From NCBI RefSeq assembly GCF_037038585.1, contig NW_027288510.1:3167001-3231000 (forward strand): DNA of 64,000 nucleotides, written 5' to 3'. This document shows positions 22,490 to 33,423 of this stretch, one piece after another. The stretch comes from Patagioenas fasciata. Taxonomy: Eukaryota > Chordata > Aves > Columbiformes > Columbidae. The number at the start of each line of letters is the position of its first letter. The first letter of the stretch is position 1. The notes under the pieces are model-generated. The model was given only the letters and a program-made list of their open reading frames with translations. It had not been told where the DNA came from and searched no databases. The position numbers were made by a program, and so were the translations under genes.

Positions 22490-23480
22490 CCACCCCCCGC
22501 CAGCGAGTTCGCCTCCCCCCCGGGAAGCCGGGGCGTCCCTGCCGGCTCCGTGCCCGGGGTGGACGGGGGTGGACGGCGGGGGGGGGTGGACGGGGGCGGG
22601 GGGGGCACGCGGGCGTCCCGCGGTTTCTCAGCCCCGCTGTCGGAGGCCTAACCCCCTCACCTGCCCGTGCTGCCGCCTCCCGCGCTTCTTCCTCGGTGGC
22701 TCGCTCGCTCGGTCCCTCGGCCCGCTGCCCGCCCCGGCCGCGGGCTGAAGAAGAAACCGACCCCGCCAGCGGCTTTGCCTCCCCCCGGGGAGGCATAGAG
22801 ACACCGCGTCCCCGTCCCCGTCTCCCCGTCCCGGCCCGCCTGCCTCCCTGCCTACCCGCGCGCGGGGTTCCTCGGCCGATCGGCAAGACGCTCCCGCGCT
22901 GGCCTCCCCGCGACCGCCCGCCCGACGGGCTTGACTCCGAGCGACTGACCGTTGGGCACCTGGCGGGGGGCAGGGGGCCGGTTGCCGGGCGGCGGGGAGA
23001 GCGCGCATGCGCGGCGCGCGCAGTTGCCGACCCCCTCCGGCCCTTCCCGCGGGTGGGCCGGAGGGGGCGGGGGGCAAGGCGAGGGCGGGAGAGACCGCGC
23101 TTTGGGGTGCGGGCGGGGGGGGGGTGTTTGTGCTCGCCGTGCAGTCTGAGCCGGAACACGAAGTGAAATTATACGGCGGCGGCGGCGGCGGCAGGTGCGG
23201 GTGGGGGGCACGACGACACCACCACGACCCCGCCGCCCCCGCCGAAATAAACCCCCACCAAAAAAAAAAAAAAACACCGCCACGAAACCCGCATCCCCAC
23301 GCCACGCGCGAGCCCCGAAACTCCAGACACGGACTCGCCGAGCGTGTGCACGGATCGCGAGGGTCGAAAAGCTCGACTCGTAGAGTCGCGTACACTGTCC
23401 CGCAGCCACCCGCGAGAGGCTCGCTCGGTCGCGTCCAGCTCCTGTCTCTGCGTAGGACCAACCGCCCCGCCGTTCCGGTT
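22490..23480. promoter_or_regulatory. CpG island with NRF1-type site; probable promoter of unknown orientation
   Basis: About 1 kb of very GC-rich, CpG-dense DNA, sharply bounded by ordinary sequence. It holds a perfect GCGCATGCGC palindrome (23,003-23,012), the NRF1 consensus, several long G-runs (22,560-22,610), a CGG trinucleotide run (about 23,175-23,193) and an A15 run (23,260-23,274). Long ORFs on both strands are Pro/Arg/Ala-rich and look like GC-rich noise. It sits about 1.4 kb upstream of DNAH9 and could serve a divergent transcript, or be an upstream DNAH9 promoter. Confidence 0.55.
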
Positions 23481-25649
23481 CAGTCCTTGCCCGCCGGTCC
23501 CACTTACTTAGAGTAAGCCTAAAATGCACAGATCTCTCCATAAGGATGGGTTTTATACTCTACTTCCACAATCTGCTGGCAGTACAAAAGAATAAGCGGC
23601 AGATCTACTTAGGCTGAGTCACGGTGCTTTGCTCCTAAGACCATGCATACCATGGGAATATTTCAGCTGCATGTCCCACCCCAACCCCAGAGAGCAAGAG
23701 CTCCAGGAACAGGTGGAGAAACAGGGAAGAACACTGCAGTGCTTCTGAGAAATAAAGCAAGGACAGAAAGGCAGACGGGCATGCTGTGGAACCTTCTCCT
23801 TACCCGGCTGTGCTGCTGCCACTCATGAAATGACACTGTAGAGCAAGTACTTTTAGCACCTTTTTTGTGTTTCACGTTCCAGGAACCCTTCCCCTGGAGG
23901 TCCAGCTGCTGAGGTGGAGACTCAGGACCTGGACCCCATTGCTTCGGGGCAGAGGCTCTGATGGAGAGGAGAGGAGACCAGGGGTTGCACTGGGAAATGT
24001 GTCTGCACTGCAGGGGATGTGAGAGAGGTTCCTAAATCCCATCTCCAGCATTTCTGGTAGCAGTTAACTCTTCCTGCCCATGGCTGTGCTGCCTGCAGCT
24101 GTGTCTCTGTCCCTGGGTCTGCTCCCTGTCCGTGTCACAGACCCCGTCCCACCCGCTGTGTGCTCAGCTCTGTCCTGCTCACACCTCCTGGCACTGCCCA
24201 GGGGCAGCTCTGTGTGTGCAGGGGCTCAGGAGCAGCTCAGACAAGTCCTAACGAGAACTGGGGTCTCAGTGTCTTCTCCAAAGAGAGAAATAAATCCCCA
24301 TCTCCCACTGCACACCCAGACAACCAAGAGTGGAAAACTGAAAGCACAGACTCCTTCCCTTGCAGCTGTTGCTGTCTTGATGTCCTTGTTCAGAAGGACT
24401 CTCTGCCATGTCCGTGGGGTTGATCTGGCGCTCTGAGCAGCCTTGACCCACACAGCACCCTCCAACCCCACAAGGTCCCTGCCTGCCCTGCCGGGGGTCG
24501 CTCCTTCCACCCACAGCTGCTGCCATGGGATCTCCCTGGGCAGGCTGAGCGCTGACCCTGGCAGGCGGCAGAGTCCCTGCCCCGGCACAGCCCTGGGGTG
24601 CAGGGACCCTGGTCTGCAGGACAGCCCTGGGCACCCCTGGGGGCTCACCCGGCTTCACAGCTGTTCAAAATTGAGGTGCAAGATCCCCCACCTTACAGAT
24701 CCCACCAGCTGTGCCTGTGCCAGTTTTAGGAGATGCCTCCAGGAGCTACAGCTGCATTGCTCTGCACCCAGAGACTTACCATGGCAAGGGCTGCAAAGGT
24801 TTCTCCTCCAGTGAGCTCTCAGTCATCCTCCCAGTCCTGACCACCTTTAATCTCTCTCTGCCTTGCTCGTCTCCCTGAGATCCCCAGGCAGAGCCCTCAG
24901 CCCTGCTGCGTGTGCAGAGGAGCTGCTCCTGGGCAGAGCTGTCTCTCTGCAGCGCTGCCGCTTGCCAGGAGCTCCCTCTGTCCCAGGAGCCCAGCCCAGA
25001 TCAGCAGCACAGGAGCAGCCCAAGGCGCTTTAATGACCCCTCTGGTGGCTTTGGTGCTGAGTCCATGAACCTCAGACCCTGAGGGCAAGTTGAAGAAGTC
25101 AAACTCAGATCTAAACTTCAAAGTTTCCTGTAATGTTAAAGAATCCCACTGAGGGACACAGCTGAGAAACCATCCCCAGGGCAGCTGGGACAGAAAACTT
25201 GAAGCAGAACAAAGGGTAATGAAGTGAAAGGTGGCTCTGATGCTGAGTAAACCTGAATGTGTTTCATTAACCAAAGGGCCAAGCCCTGACCCCCAGCCCT
25301 GGGAAGGCAGATCCTGTCCCTCACACGTTGCCCAGGGCCCTTCCTGGCCAGTGTGATGTGGGGCTGTGCAAGGCCAAGGGCAGGACTATGGTCCCACACC
25401 TCCCAGGTTCCTGGCTGGGGACAAGGAGGGTTTTGGAGCTCATTGACAACGTCTTCCTGACATGGGTGACTCAGGAGTCAGTGAGGTGAGGTGCCCAGCC
25501 ACTCTCACTCCCAGTTCCAAGACTTAGCCATGTACATCCAGTTGGATGTTACAAATTACTTGACCGTGGAGAAGAAATGGAAAACATCTTCTGTCAGCAA
25601 CCTTAGGATGTCTCCAGTCAATGAGCAGGTTCCTATGGAGAACTGTAAT
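23481..25649. other. Intergenic stretch, unrecognised
   Basis: 2.2 kb with no convincing exon. Part of it (about 25,170-25,370) is similar to a stretch near 26,820-26,990, suggesting a diverged dispersed repeat of unknown family. Confidence 0.4.
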
Positions 25650-26345
25650 GACCCTGACACTCACTGGCCAGGAGGTGATCTTGGGCCGACTTCTTAACAT
25701 GTCTGCCTGGTGGGCCAATAGGGGTGATGTTCACCTGGATCTATTCCTGATCAAGAAGGAAGAGCTGGTGAGGGATGTGAACGTCAGTGTCCACCTTGGC
25801 TGTTGTGACCAGGAAACAGTGGGGTCCCAGTCACCAGAGGGGAGGGAGGAAGGCCAGCAGCAGAGCACAGGCTGGTGGGCTCCAGAGAAGGCTTTGACGT
25901 ACTGGGGGATGGCAGATGAGGTGGTTACGTGGAAGCAGGCCTGAAAGGTGAAGAAGCTCAGGAAACCAGAGCAGCCTTACAGGACAGGCTGCTCCAAGCA
26001 CAAGAATGATTTCTTTGAGAACCCATGAAAAGAAGCATTTATCTTGTGAGGCTGCTCATCTGAACTGATGGAGCTCCAGGACAAAAAGGCAGCACACAGG
26101 AGGTGGAAGCAGGGGAAGCTGCAGAGGAGGAATTCAGAAACCTTGTCCATCGATGTAAAGATGATGCCAAAGCTGATCTGAACTTCATAGCTGCAGGGGA
26201 GAATGAAGGCAGCAAGACGAGCTTACACAGTTTCCTTAAAATAAGAGACATGGGCCTCCTGCTGAACTTTGTAAGAGTACAATCAGACAGGACTGAGGTT
26301 CTTCACGGCTTCTTTGCCCCCATCTTCACCAGCAAGGTCTCCTGG
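25650..26345 (+). mobile_element. Old, degraded LINE (CR1-like) ORF2 fragment
   Basis: Translations show eroded CR1 ORF2 motifs: HLDLFLIKKEELVRDVNV, then LGCCDQETV, which correspond to the LDLILTNKEGLV and LGCSDHEMV motifs of the intact copy at 28,700. Further on, DRTEVLHGFFAPIFTSKVSW corresponds to the block before the reverse transcriptase. Stops and frameshifts interrupt it. No reverse transcriptase domain follows. Confidence 0.65.
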
Positions 26346-28311
26346 GAGTTCATTCCTAAACTCAGGAGTCTGGAGAAAACCCAGCAATGGATGGGGCTCA
26401 AGTCAGGGTGACCTGAGGCAACTCAGATGCTCAGACACCATTACAGAAAATGAAAACTGAGCATGGAAGGAAATAGAAGAAATTTAGCTTTATTGCTATT
26501 TATTATGGAAATGCTCTCTGTTTTACTATTTCTGAAATCTCCCTAATCATCAACAACAGACTTGAAGCCTTTAGGAAAAAGATGCACAGAGCCTTGCCTT
26601 GTAAGAGCATTTCAGATGTTAATGAGCCCTCTGCTGCCATGATCCTGAACTGCAGATGCTGAAACAATGAACAAACCTCTCATGAAGTGAAAGGCAGAAG
26701 CGAACCCCAAGTTTCTGAGGGTGTGTGGGACACCATGAAGGGCCATCACTGACACAGCTGTGAAGGAAACAACCAGTGCAGGTCCCTGTCCCTGGAGGCT
26801 GGTGAAGGAAAGACTTGGAGACACTGGTTACAGGTGGTGAGGGCCGTGTGGAGGTGGCTCTGATGCCATGTGAGCCCTTGATGCTGGTTCATCACCAGAA
26901 TGGCTGAGCCCTGACCCCTGGGACCTGGTAGATTTTTCTCCAATGTTTTCCAAGGCTTTTCCTGTGGTCAGTGTGAGTGTTTTGTGTTTTGGGGTGGGTT
27001 TTCTGTGCTGTTGTTTTAAGTGCAAGGCTCTGGTTTTCTGTGGAGCTGCAAATGCCTGTGAGTTCTTCACAACTCACCCAACTTCTTTCATACACCTGGC
27101 AATGGTCACCAATCACCTCAATGTCCCAGTCCCAAACTTGCTTGAATCCTCTATTTGGATCCATACCCATCACTCCAGGAGGTTCATGGATCCACCAGGC
27201 TCATGGATGATTCCTGAGGCCCATCCAGTGTGGGCAGTGTGAGAGAGGAGCAGAGCAGGGTCAGCTCATGGGCCATGACTGAGCACAAACACCCCAGCAG
27301 CAGCCATTCCCCACCTCCCAGGCACAGCCATGCCCACAGGATGGAAATGTCACTGCCATACATGATCAGCCCAAGAGAGGCCTTTCTTCCTTCCATATTC
27401 CCAGGAAAATCTTCCTCCTGTTCCTCCTCCACCTGCAGACATCAACTGCTTTCCATTTCTGGGCTCAGACATGGCTGGAAGGGTTCACTGAAGCCATCAG
27501 CCATCTCACTGCTTCTCCCTGACAGGCCCTGACCCTCTCCCACACCTACACATGGCCAAGCACGGCTGCTCAGGGCCTCCCACTCTTCAGAAGACGCCTT
27601 AAGCTTCTTGGTTCTTCCTGGTGCTTATTATAAACTTCCTCTCTCTCTCCAGAGTTCATGGTGAGCTTTCTTGTCCATAACAGCCCCTTCATGACCATGC
27701 TGTACTAAATGGTTGTCTTTGTATGATCATTTGTGGAGAAAGGGCAGTCACAGGACAGCACCCAATGTGTCAAAACTGATGCCGAGGGAAATGCCGTCAA
27801 GACCTGATGAGTTCCCCCTGTGTCTGTGTCTCTCCTGGAAGGAATCTGTCCCGAGAAGGGGACCCAGCTCCTGCCACTCTCTGCAGAGGCACATGAGCAG
27901 TGTCCGTGCACCTGGGGACACAAAGGTGACGTTTGCCAGACCACCCTTCATCTGAACCACTTAGATGTCTGCTTGTGGGTGGGGTATCATGCCTTATAGT
28001 GCAAATATCTATTTAATTGTCATTGCCAGAGGGGCTACCACGGATACAGAGTACTATTTTACAGATATTTAAATATTAGCCTGTTAAACTTTTATTTTTC
28101 TTTAAAAACTGACATTCCTAGACGTATTACACAAACACTTGAAGGATGCTTTTTAACATGATTGTCCACAGAAGCCCACCAGCTGTGCAGCTCAAGGAAT
28201 GGGATTTCAAGGGCAGGATGGTTTGGGCTCTGTCCTGGGATCTGGAAACTGAAACGCGCTCCCATCTCCCACCCCCTGCCCTCCTCAGTGGGGCTGTGAG
28301 ACATTCTGCCA
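26346..28311. other. Intergenic stretch, unrecognised
   Basis: About 2 kb with no credible coding potential; 26,820-26,990 is similar to 25,170-25,370. Nothing else recognised. Confidence 0.4.
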
Positions 28312-31010
28312 GCAGGAAACACAGGTCAACCAGGAGTGGTGGTGGAGCTGCTCTCTATGTGAGAGAGCAACTGCAATGTACTAAATTCTGCCCAGGAGCG
28401 GATGAGGAACGAGTTGAGAGTGTATGGGTCAGGATCAAGGGACAGGCTGGCAGGGGTGATACTGTTGTAGGTGTCTATTACAGGCCACCAGATCAGGCTG
28501 AGGAAGTTGATGAGGCCTTCTATGCGCAGCTGAGAGTGGCCTCACAGTCACAGGCCCTGGTTGTTGTGGGTGATTTTAACTCCCCTGATGTTTGCTGGAA
28601 GGACCATTCAGCCAGCCAGCACAGCCCAGGAGGTTCCTCCAGCGCATTGATGATAACTTCCTCATGCAGATGGTGGAGGAGCCGACCAGGAGAGGTGCAC
28701 TGCTGGATCTCATCCTCACTAACAAAGAGGGTCTGGTCGAAGCAGTAAAGGTTGAGGGCTGCCTGGGTTGCAGTGACCACGAGATGGTGGAGTTCAGCAT
28801 CTCGTGTGGCAGGAACAGAATAGCAAGTAGAATTGCAACCCTGGACTTTGGCAGGGCTAATTTCGGCCTTTTCAAGCAATTGCTGGGGGCAATCCCATGG
28901 GCAAGACTGCTTGAAGGAAAAGGGGCCCAAGAGAGCTGGATTGCATTCAGAGATTGCTTCTTCCATGCTCAGGATCAGAGCATCCCCACACGTAGGAAGT
29001 CGAGGAAGGGAGCCAGGAGGCCTGCGTGGTTGAATAGGGATCTGTTGGGTATGCTCAAGCAGAAGAGGCGAGTTTACAGGTCATGGAAGCAGGGACTGGC
29101 CACTTGGGAGGAATATAAGGCTGCTGTTAGAGGATGCAGGAGGGCAGCTAGGGTAGCCAAGGCCTCCTTAGAATTACAGCTGGCGAGAGGGGTCAAGGAC
29201 AGCAAGAAGAACTTTTTCAAATACATAGCAGATAAAACTAATACCAGAGGCAATGTAGGCCCACTGATGAATGAGGTGGGTGCCCTGGTGGCAGAAGACA
29301 CAGAGAAGGCAGAATTGCTGAATGCCGCCTTTGTCTCTGTCTACTCCGCTGGAGGCTGTCCTGGGGAGCCCTGTACCCCTGAGACCCCGGATGAAGCCAG
29401 GTCAATGGAGGAGTTTGCTTTAGTCGATGAGGACTGGGTTAGGGAACAATAAAGTAGTCTGGACGTCCATAAATCCATGGGTCCAGATGGGATGCATCCG
29501 CGGGTGCTGAGGGAGCTGGCTGAGGTCATTGCTGGACCGCTCTCCATCATTTTTACCAAGTCTTGGGAAACGGGAGAGGTGCCCGAGGATTGGAGGAAAG
29601 CAAATGTCACTGCAGTCTTCAAAAAGGGCAAGAAGGAGGACCCGGGTAATTATAGACCGGTCAGCCTCACCTCTGTCCCTGGGAAAGTAATGGAACAGCT
29701 TATCCTTGGTGCCATCTCAAGGCACATCAGGGATAAGAGGGTCATTAGGGGCAGTCAGCATGGCTTTACCAAGGGTAAGTCATGCTTGACCAACCTCATA
29801 GCCTTTAATGAGAATGTACCAAGGTGGATGGATGATGGCAGAGCGGTGGATGTGGTCTACCTTGACTTCAGTAAAGCCTTTGACACAGTCCCTCACAGCA
29901 TCCTCACAGCTAAATTGAGGAGGTGTGGTCTGGACAATAGAGTAGTGAGGTGGGTTGCAAACTGGCTTAAAGAGAGAAGCCAGAGAGTGGTGGTCAATGG
30001 TGCGGAGTCCAGTTGGAGGCCAGTATCTAGTGGAGTGCCTCAGGGGTCAGTACTGGGGCCAATATTATTCAATATATTCATTAATGATTTAGTCGAGGGA
30101 ATTGAGTGTACTATCGGCAAGTTTGCTGATGACACTAAGCTGGGAGGAGTGGCTGACACTGGAAGCTGTGCTGCCATCCAGCGGGACCTGGACAGGCTGG
30201 AGAGTTGGGCGGGGGATAACCTGATGGAATTTAACAAGGGAAAGTGTAGAGTCCTGCATCTGGGCAGGAACAATCCCAAGTTCCAGTATAGGTTGGGGCA
30301 TGACCTATTAGAGAGCAGTGTAGGGGAAAGGGACCTGGGGGTCCTGGTGGACAACAGGATGACCATGAGCCAGCACTGTGCCCTTGTGGCCAGGAAGGCC
30401 AATGGCATCCTTGGGTGTATTACAAGGGGGGTGGTCAGTAGATCGAGAGAGGTCCTCCTTCCCCTCTACTCCGCCCTGGTGAGACCCCATCTGGAATATT
30501 GTGTCCAGTTCTGGGCCCCTCAGTTCAAGAAGGACAGGGAACTGCTGGAGAGGGTCCAGCGTAGGGCAACAAAGATGATGAAGGGAGTGGAGCATCTCCC
30601 TTATGAAGAAAGGCTGAGGGAGCTGGGGCTCTTTAGTTTGGAGAAGAGGAGACTGAGGGGTGACCTTATTAATGTTTGTAAATATATAAAGGGTGAGTGC
30701 CAGGAGGATGGAGTCAGGCTCTTCTCAGTGGCAAACAATGATAGGACAAGGGGCAATGGGATCAAGCTGGAACACAAGAGGTTCCACTTAAATTTGAGAA
30801 AGAACTTCTTCTCAGTGAGGGTAACAGAGCACTGGAACAGGCTGCCCAGGGAGGTTGTGGAGTCTCCTTCCCTGGAGACATTCAAAGCCCGCGTGGACAC
30901 ATTCCTGTGCGACCTCACCTAGGCGTTCCTGCTCCAGCAGGGGGATTGGACTAGATGATCTTTTGAGGTCCCTTCCAATCCCAAACATACTGTGATACTG
31001 TGATACTGTG
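28312..31010 (+). mobile_element. CR1 LINE, 5'-truncated, ORF2 nearly intact
   Basis: A 2.7-kb CR1 retrotransposon. ORF2 starts within the endonuclease domain (SGGGAALYVREQL, then VGVYYRPPDQ and VVVGDFNSPDVCW). After a frameshift near 28,615 it continues through LDLILTNKEGLV and LGCSDHEMVEFSI. One in-frame TAA (29,450-29,452) precedes a long reverse transcriptase segment (29,477-30,922). This segment has [53 protein letters not shown] and the catalytic FADD motif (about 30,121). The 3' end is GATTGGACTAGATGATC followed by three ATACTGTG units (30,987-31,010). It lacks the CR1 5' half, so it cannot act autonomously, but it is young compared with the fragments in DNAH9. Confidence 0.93.
29477..30922 (+). 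pseudogene. CR1 ORF2 reverse transcriptase segment
   Basis: A 481-codon open frame of the CR1 above. It contains the finger/palm reverse transcriptase motifs, with FADD at the active site and the [10 protein letters not shown] motif, and the CR1 C-terminal region ([20 protein letters not shown], then [20 protein letters not shown]). It is in frame with the upstream segment, separated only by the TAA at 29,450. It is a retrotransposon protein, not a host gene. Confidence 0.9.
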
Positions 31011-32056
31011 ACCCCGCTGACTCCCATTGACCCCCATTGACCCATTGATCCCCATTGATCCCATTGACGCATTGACCCCTTTGACTCCCATTGACTCCCA
31101 TTGACTCCCATTGACCCCATTGACCCCCATTGATCCCATTGACCCATTGACTCCCATTGACCCCCATTGACCCCGTTGACTCATTGATCCCCATTGCCCC
31201 CCATTGCCCCCCATTGATCCCCATTGATCCCCATTGACCCCATTGACCCCCATTGACACCCATTGACCCCATTGACCCCCATTGATCCCATTGATCCCAT
31301 TGACCCATTGACCCCATTGACTCCCATTGACCCATTGACCCCATTGACCCATTGATCCCCATTGACCCCATTGACCCCCATTGACCCCATTGACTCCCAT
31401 TGATCCCCATTGATCCCCATTGACCCCATTGACTCCCATTGCCCCATTGACCCCATTGACCCCATTGCCCCATTGACCCCCATTGACCCATTGATCCCCA
31501 TTGACCCCATTGACCCCCATTGATCCCATTGACCCATTGACCCCATTGACTCCCATTGACCCATTGACCCCATTGACCCATTGATCCCCATTGACCCCAT
31601 TGACCCCCATTGACCCCATTGACTCCCATTGACCCATTGATCCCCATTGACCCATTGACCCCATTGACCCCATTGCCCCATTGACCCCCATTGATCCCAT
31701 TGACCCCATTGACCCCGCTGACTCCCATTGACCCCCATTGACCCCATTGATCCCCATTGACCCCATTGACCCCCATTGATCCCATTGACCCATTGACCCC
31801 ATTGACTCCCATTGACCCCATTGACCCCCATTGACCCCATTGACCCATTGACCCCATTGACCCCATTGACCCATTGACTCCCATTGACCCCCATTGACCC
31901 CGTTGACTCATTGATCCCCATTGCCCCCCATTGCCCCCCATTGATCCTCATTGATCCCCATTGCCCCCCATTGATCCCCATTGCCCCCATTGCCCCCCAT
32001 TGATCCCCATTGCCCCCATTGACTCCCATTGCCCCCCATTGCCCCCATTGTCCCAT
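31011..32056. repeat. ATTGACCCC-type minisatellite, about 1.05 kb
   Basis: Tandem array of short units built on CCCATTGACCCC with ATTGATCCC, ATTGACTCC and ATTGCCCCC variants; period 9-12 bp. Composite groups recur, such as the CCGTTGACTCATTGATCCCC group at 31,172 and 31,901. The array starts directly at the 3' tail of the CR1. The minus-strand ORFs rich in Met, Gly, Asn, Gln and Trp that cross it are repeat artefacts. Confidence 0.93.
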
Positions 32057-32103
32057 TTCAGGTAAAAGAGGATATAAACAAGAGAGAAAAAACAAAACAC
32101 AAC

Positions 32104-32240
32104 ACATTTGGGTACTCCTGGGTCCTTTGGGGCACTCCTGGGTCCTTTGGGGCACTCCTGGGTCCCTCCTGAACTCCTGGGTCCTTTGGGGTACTCCTGG
32201 GTCCCTTGGGGTACTCCTGGGTCCCTCCTGAACTCCCCAT
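32104..32240. repeat. 20-bp minisatellite (ACTCCTGGGTCCTTTGGGGC type)
   Basis: ACTCCTGGGTCC recurs every 20 bp from about 32,114 (32,114, 32,134, 32,154), then continues with shortened variants (CCCTCCTGA insertions) to about 32,236. Confidence 0.88.
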
Positions 32241-32309
32241 AGACCCCCATAATTTCCCCCTTAGGGACCCAGGAGTGCCGCATAGTGACCCATAAGTGAC
32301 TCATGGAGC

Positions 32310-32605
32310 CCCCTAAGTGCGTTCGGGTCCCCTCGGGTCCCTTCGGGTGAGTTCGGGCCCCACTCGGGTCCCTTCGGGTCCCTTCGGGTGTGTTCGGGTC
32401 CCCTCGGGTCCCTTCGGGTGCGTTCGGGTCCCACTCGGGTCCCTTCGGGTGCGTTCGGGTCCCTTCGGGTGCGTTCGGGTCCCTTCGGGTGCCTTCGGGT
32501 CCCCTCGGGTGCGTTCGGGCCCCACTCGGGTCCCTTCGGGTGCGTTCGGGTCCCTTCGGGTGCGTTCGGGTCCCCTCGGGTCCCTTCGGCTCCCTTCGTG
32601 TATCT
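32310..32605. repeat. TTCGGGT-type CpG-rich minisatellite, left block
   Basis: Alternating 10-bp half-units TTCGGGTCCC and TTCGGGTGCG, with CACTCGGGTC and CCCTCGGGTC variants. Each half-unit carries a CpG. Long ORFs on both strands here are repeat-derived. Confidence 0.9.
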
Positions 32606-32860
32606 TCGGCTCCTCTCGGAGCCGCCTCTGCGCACGCCACGCACAGTGGGCGTGGCCACGCACCCCCCCCCCTTCCCATTGGCCGCCGCCTGAGGAAGGG
32701 GGCGTGGCCTCGCTCGCAGCCGCCGCCGCGGCGGGAAAAGATCGTGAGGCGGAAAAAGGGGGAAAAAGTGGGGGGGGGGGAGGAAGAGGAGGGGCCGGGG
32801 GGGGAGCGGAACACGGGTTTTGGGGTAAAAAGGGGGGGATTTGGGAGTTTGGCGCCTTTT
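32606..32860 (+). promoter_or_regulatory. Promoter core between two minisatellite blocks
   Basis: A non-repetitive island with GC/KLF boxes GGGCGTGGCC (32,648) and GGGGGCGTGGCC (32,698), an inverted CCAAT box (ATTGG at 32,678-32,682) and an E2F-like GCGGGAAAA (32,731). This arrangement is typical of a TATA-less housekeeping promoter. Direction is assigned from the candidate first exon at 33,393. Confidence 0.55.
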
Positions 32861-33180
32861 GGGGCACTTTCGGGTGGGTTCGGGTCCCTTCGGGGAGACT
32901 TCGGGCCCCTTCGGGTGGGTGCGGGTCCACTCGGGTGGGTTCGGGCTCCTTCGGGTGGGTTCCGGCCCCTTCGGGTGGGTTCGGGTCCACTCGGGTGGGT
33001 TCGGGTCCCTTCGGGTGCGTTCGGCTCCACTCGGACCCCTTCGGGAAGACTTCGGGTCCCTTCGGGTGCGTTCGGCCCCGGCCGGGACTCGGGCGCCGTT
33101 CGGCTCCGCTCGGGCGCCGCTCGGCTCCGCTCGGGCGCCGCTCGGCTCCGCTCGGGCCCATTCGGCTCCGCTCGGCTCTT
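32861..33180. repeat. TTCGGGT-type minisatellite, right block, and 21-bp CTCGGGCGCCG units
   Basis: The same family as the left block, here with TTCGGGTGGG half-units (32,861-33,065). It then passes into 21-bp units of CTCGGGCGCCGCTCGGCTCC type (about 33,088-33,175). Confidence 0.88.
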
Positions 33181-33392
33181 TCCGTCTCCGCTCGTTTTCC
33201 CGCGGTTTCCCTCAGAGCGCGAAACGAAGCGCGGGGACCCCCGGGGCCGCTTTTTTCGCGCTTTTCCCGAGGTGACAACAGCGGGGGCTTTGGGGACACA
33301 GCTCGGGGAGCCTCAGCGGGAGGGTTTTGGGTTGAAAAAGCGCTATTTTGGGTCAATTTTGAGGTGGTTTGTGGCCCTCCCGGCGGGGCAAG

Positions 33393-33423
33393 ATGGCGGC
33401 TGCGGACATCGAGGGGCTGCTGG
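33393..33423 (+). CDS. Candidate first coding exon of an unidentified gene (MAAADIEGLL...)
   Basis: An ATG in the context CAAGATGGCGGC, which is both a good Kozak context and the YY1 consensus often found at starts of housekeeping genes. It is followed by ten codons (MAAADIEGLL) and a full consensus donor CTGG|GTGAGT at 33,423/33,424. It lies downstream of the CpG-rich promoter core. I do not recognise the protein from ten residues. A possible second exon begins at 33,553. Confidence 0.5.

Noticed and set aside
23243-23275. AATAAA followed by an A15 run, as in a retrocopy tail
   Set aside because: No upstream parental coding sequence, and it sits in the middle of a CpG island; more likely a simple-sequence run.
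22246-23541. Long ORFs on both strands in the CpG island, including one continuing from the env remnant
   Set aside because: Low-complexity Pro/Arg/Gly/Ala translations expected from GC-rich DNA; the continuous frame from env into the island is fortuitous.
30919-32155. Minus-strand ORFs of more than 300 codons rich in Gly, Asn, Gln, Met and Trp
   Set aside because: Pure translation of the ATTGACCCC array in changing frames.
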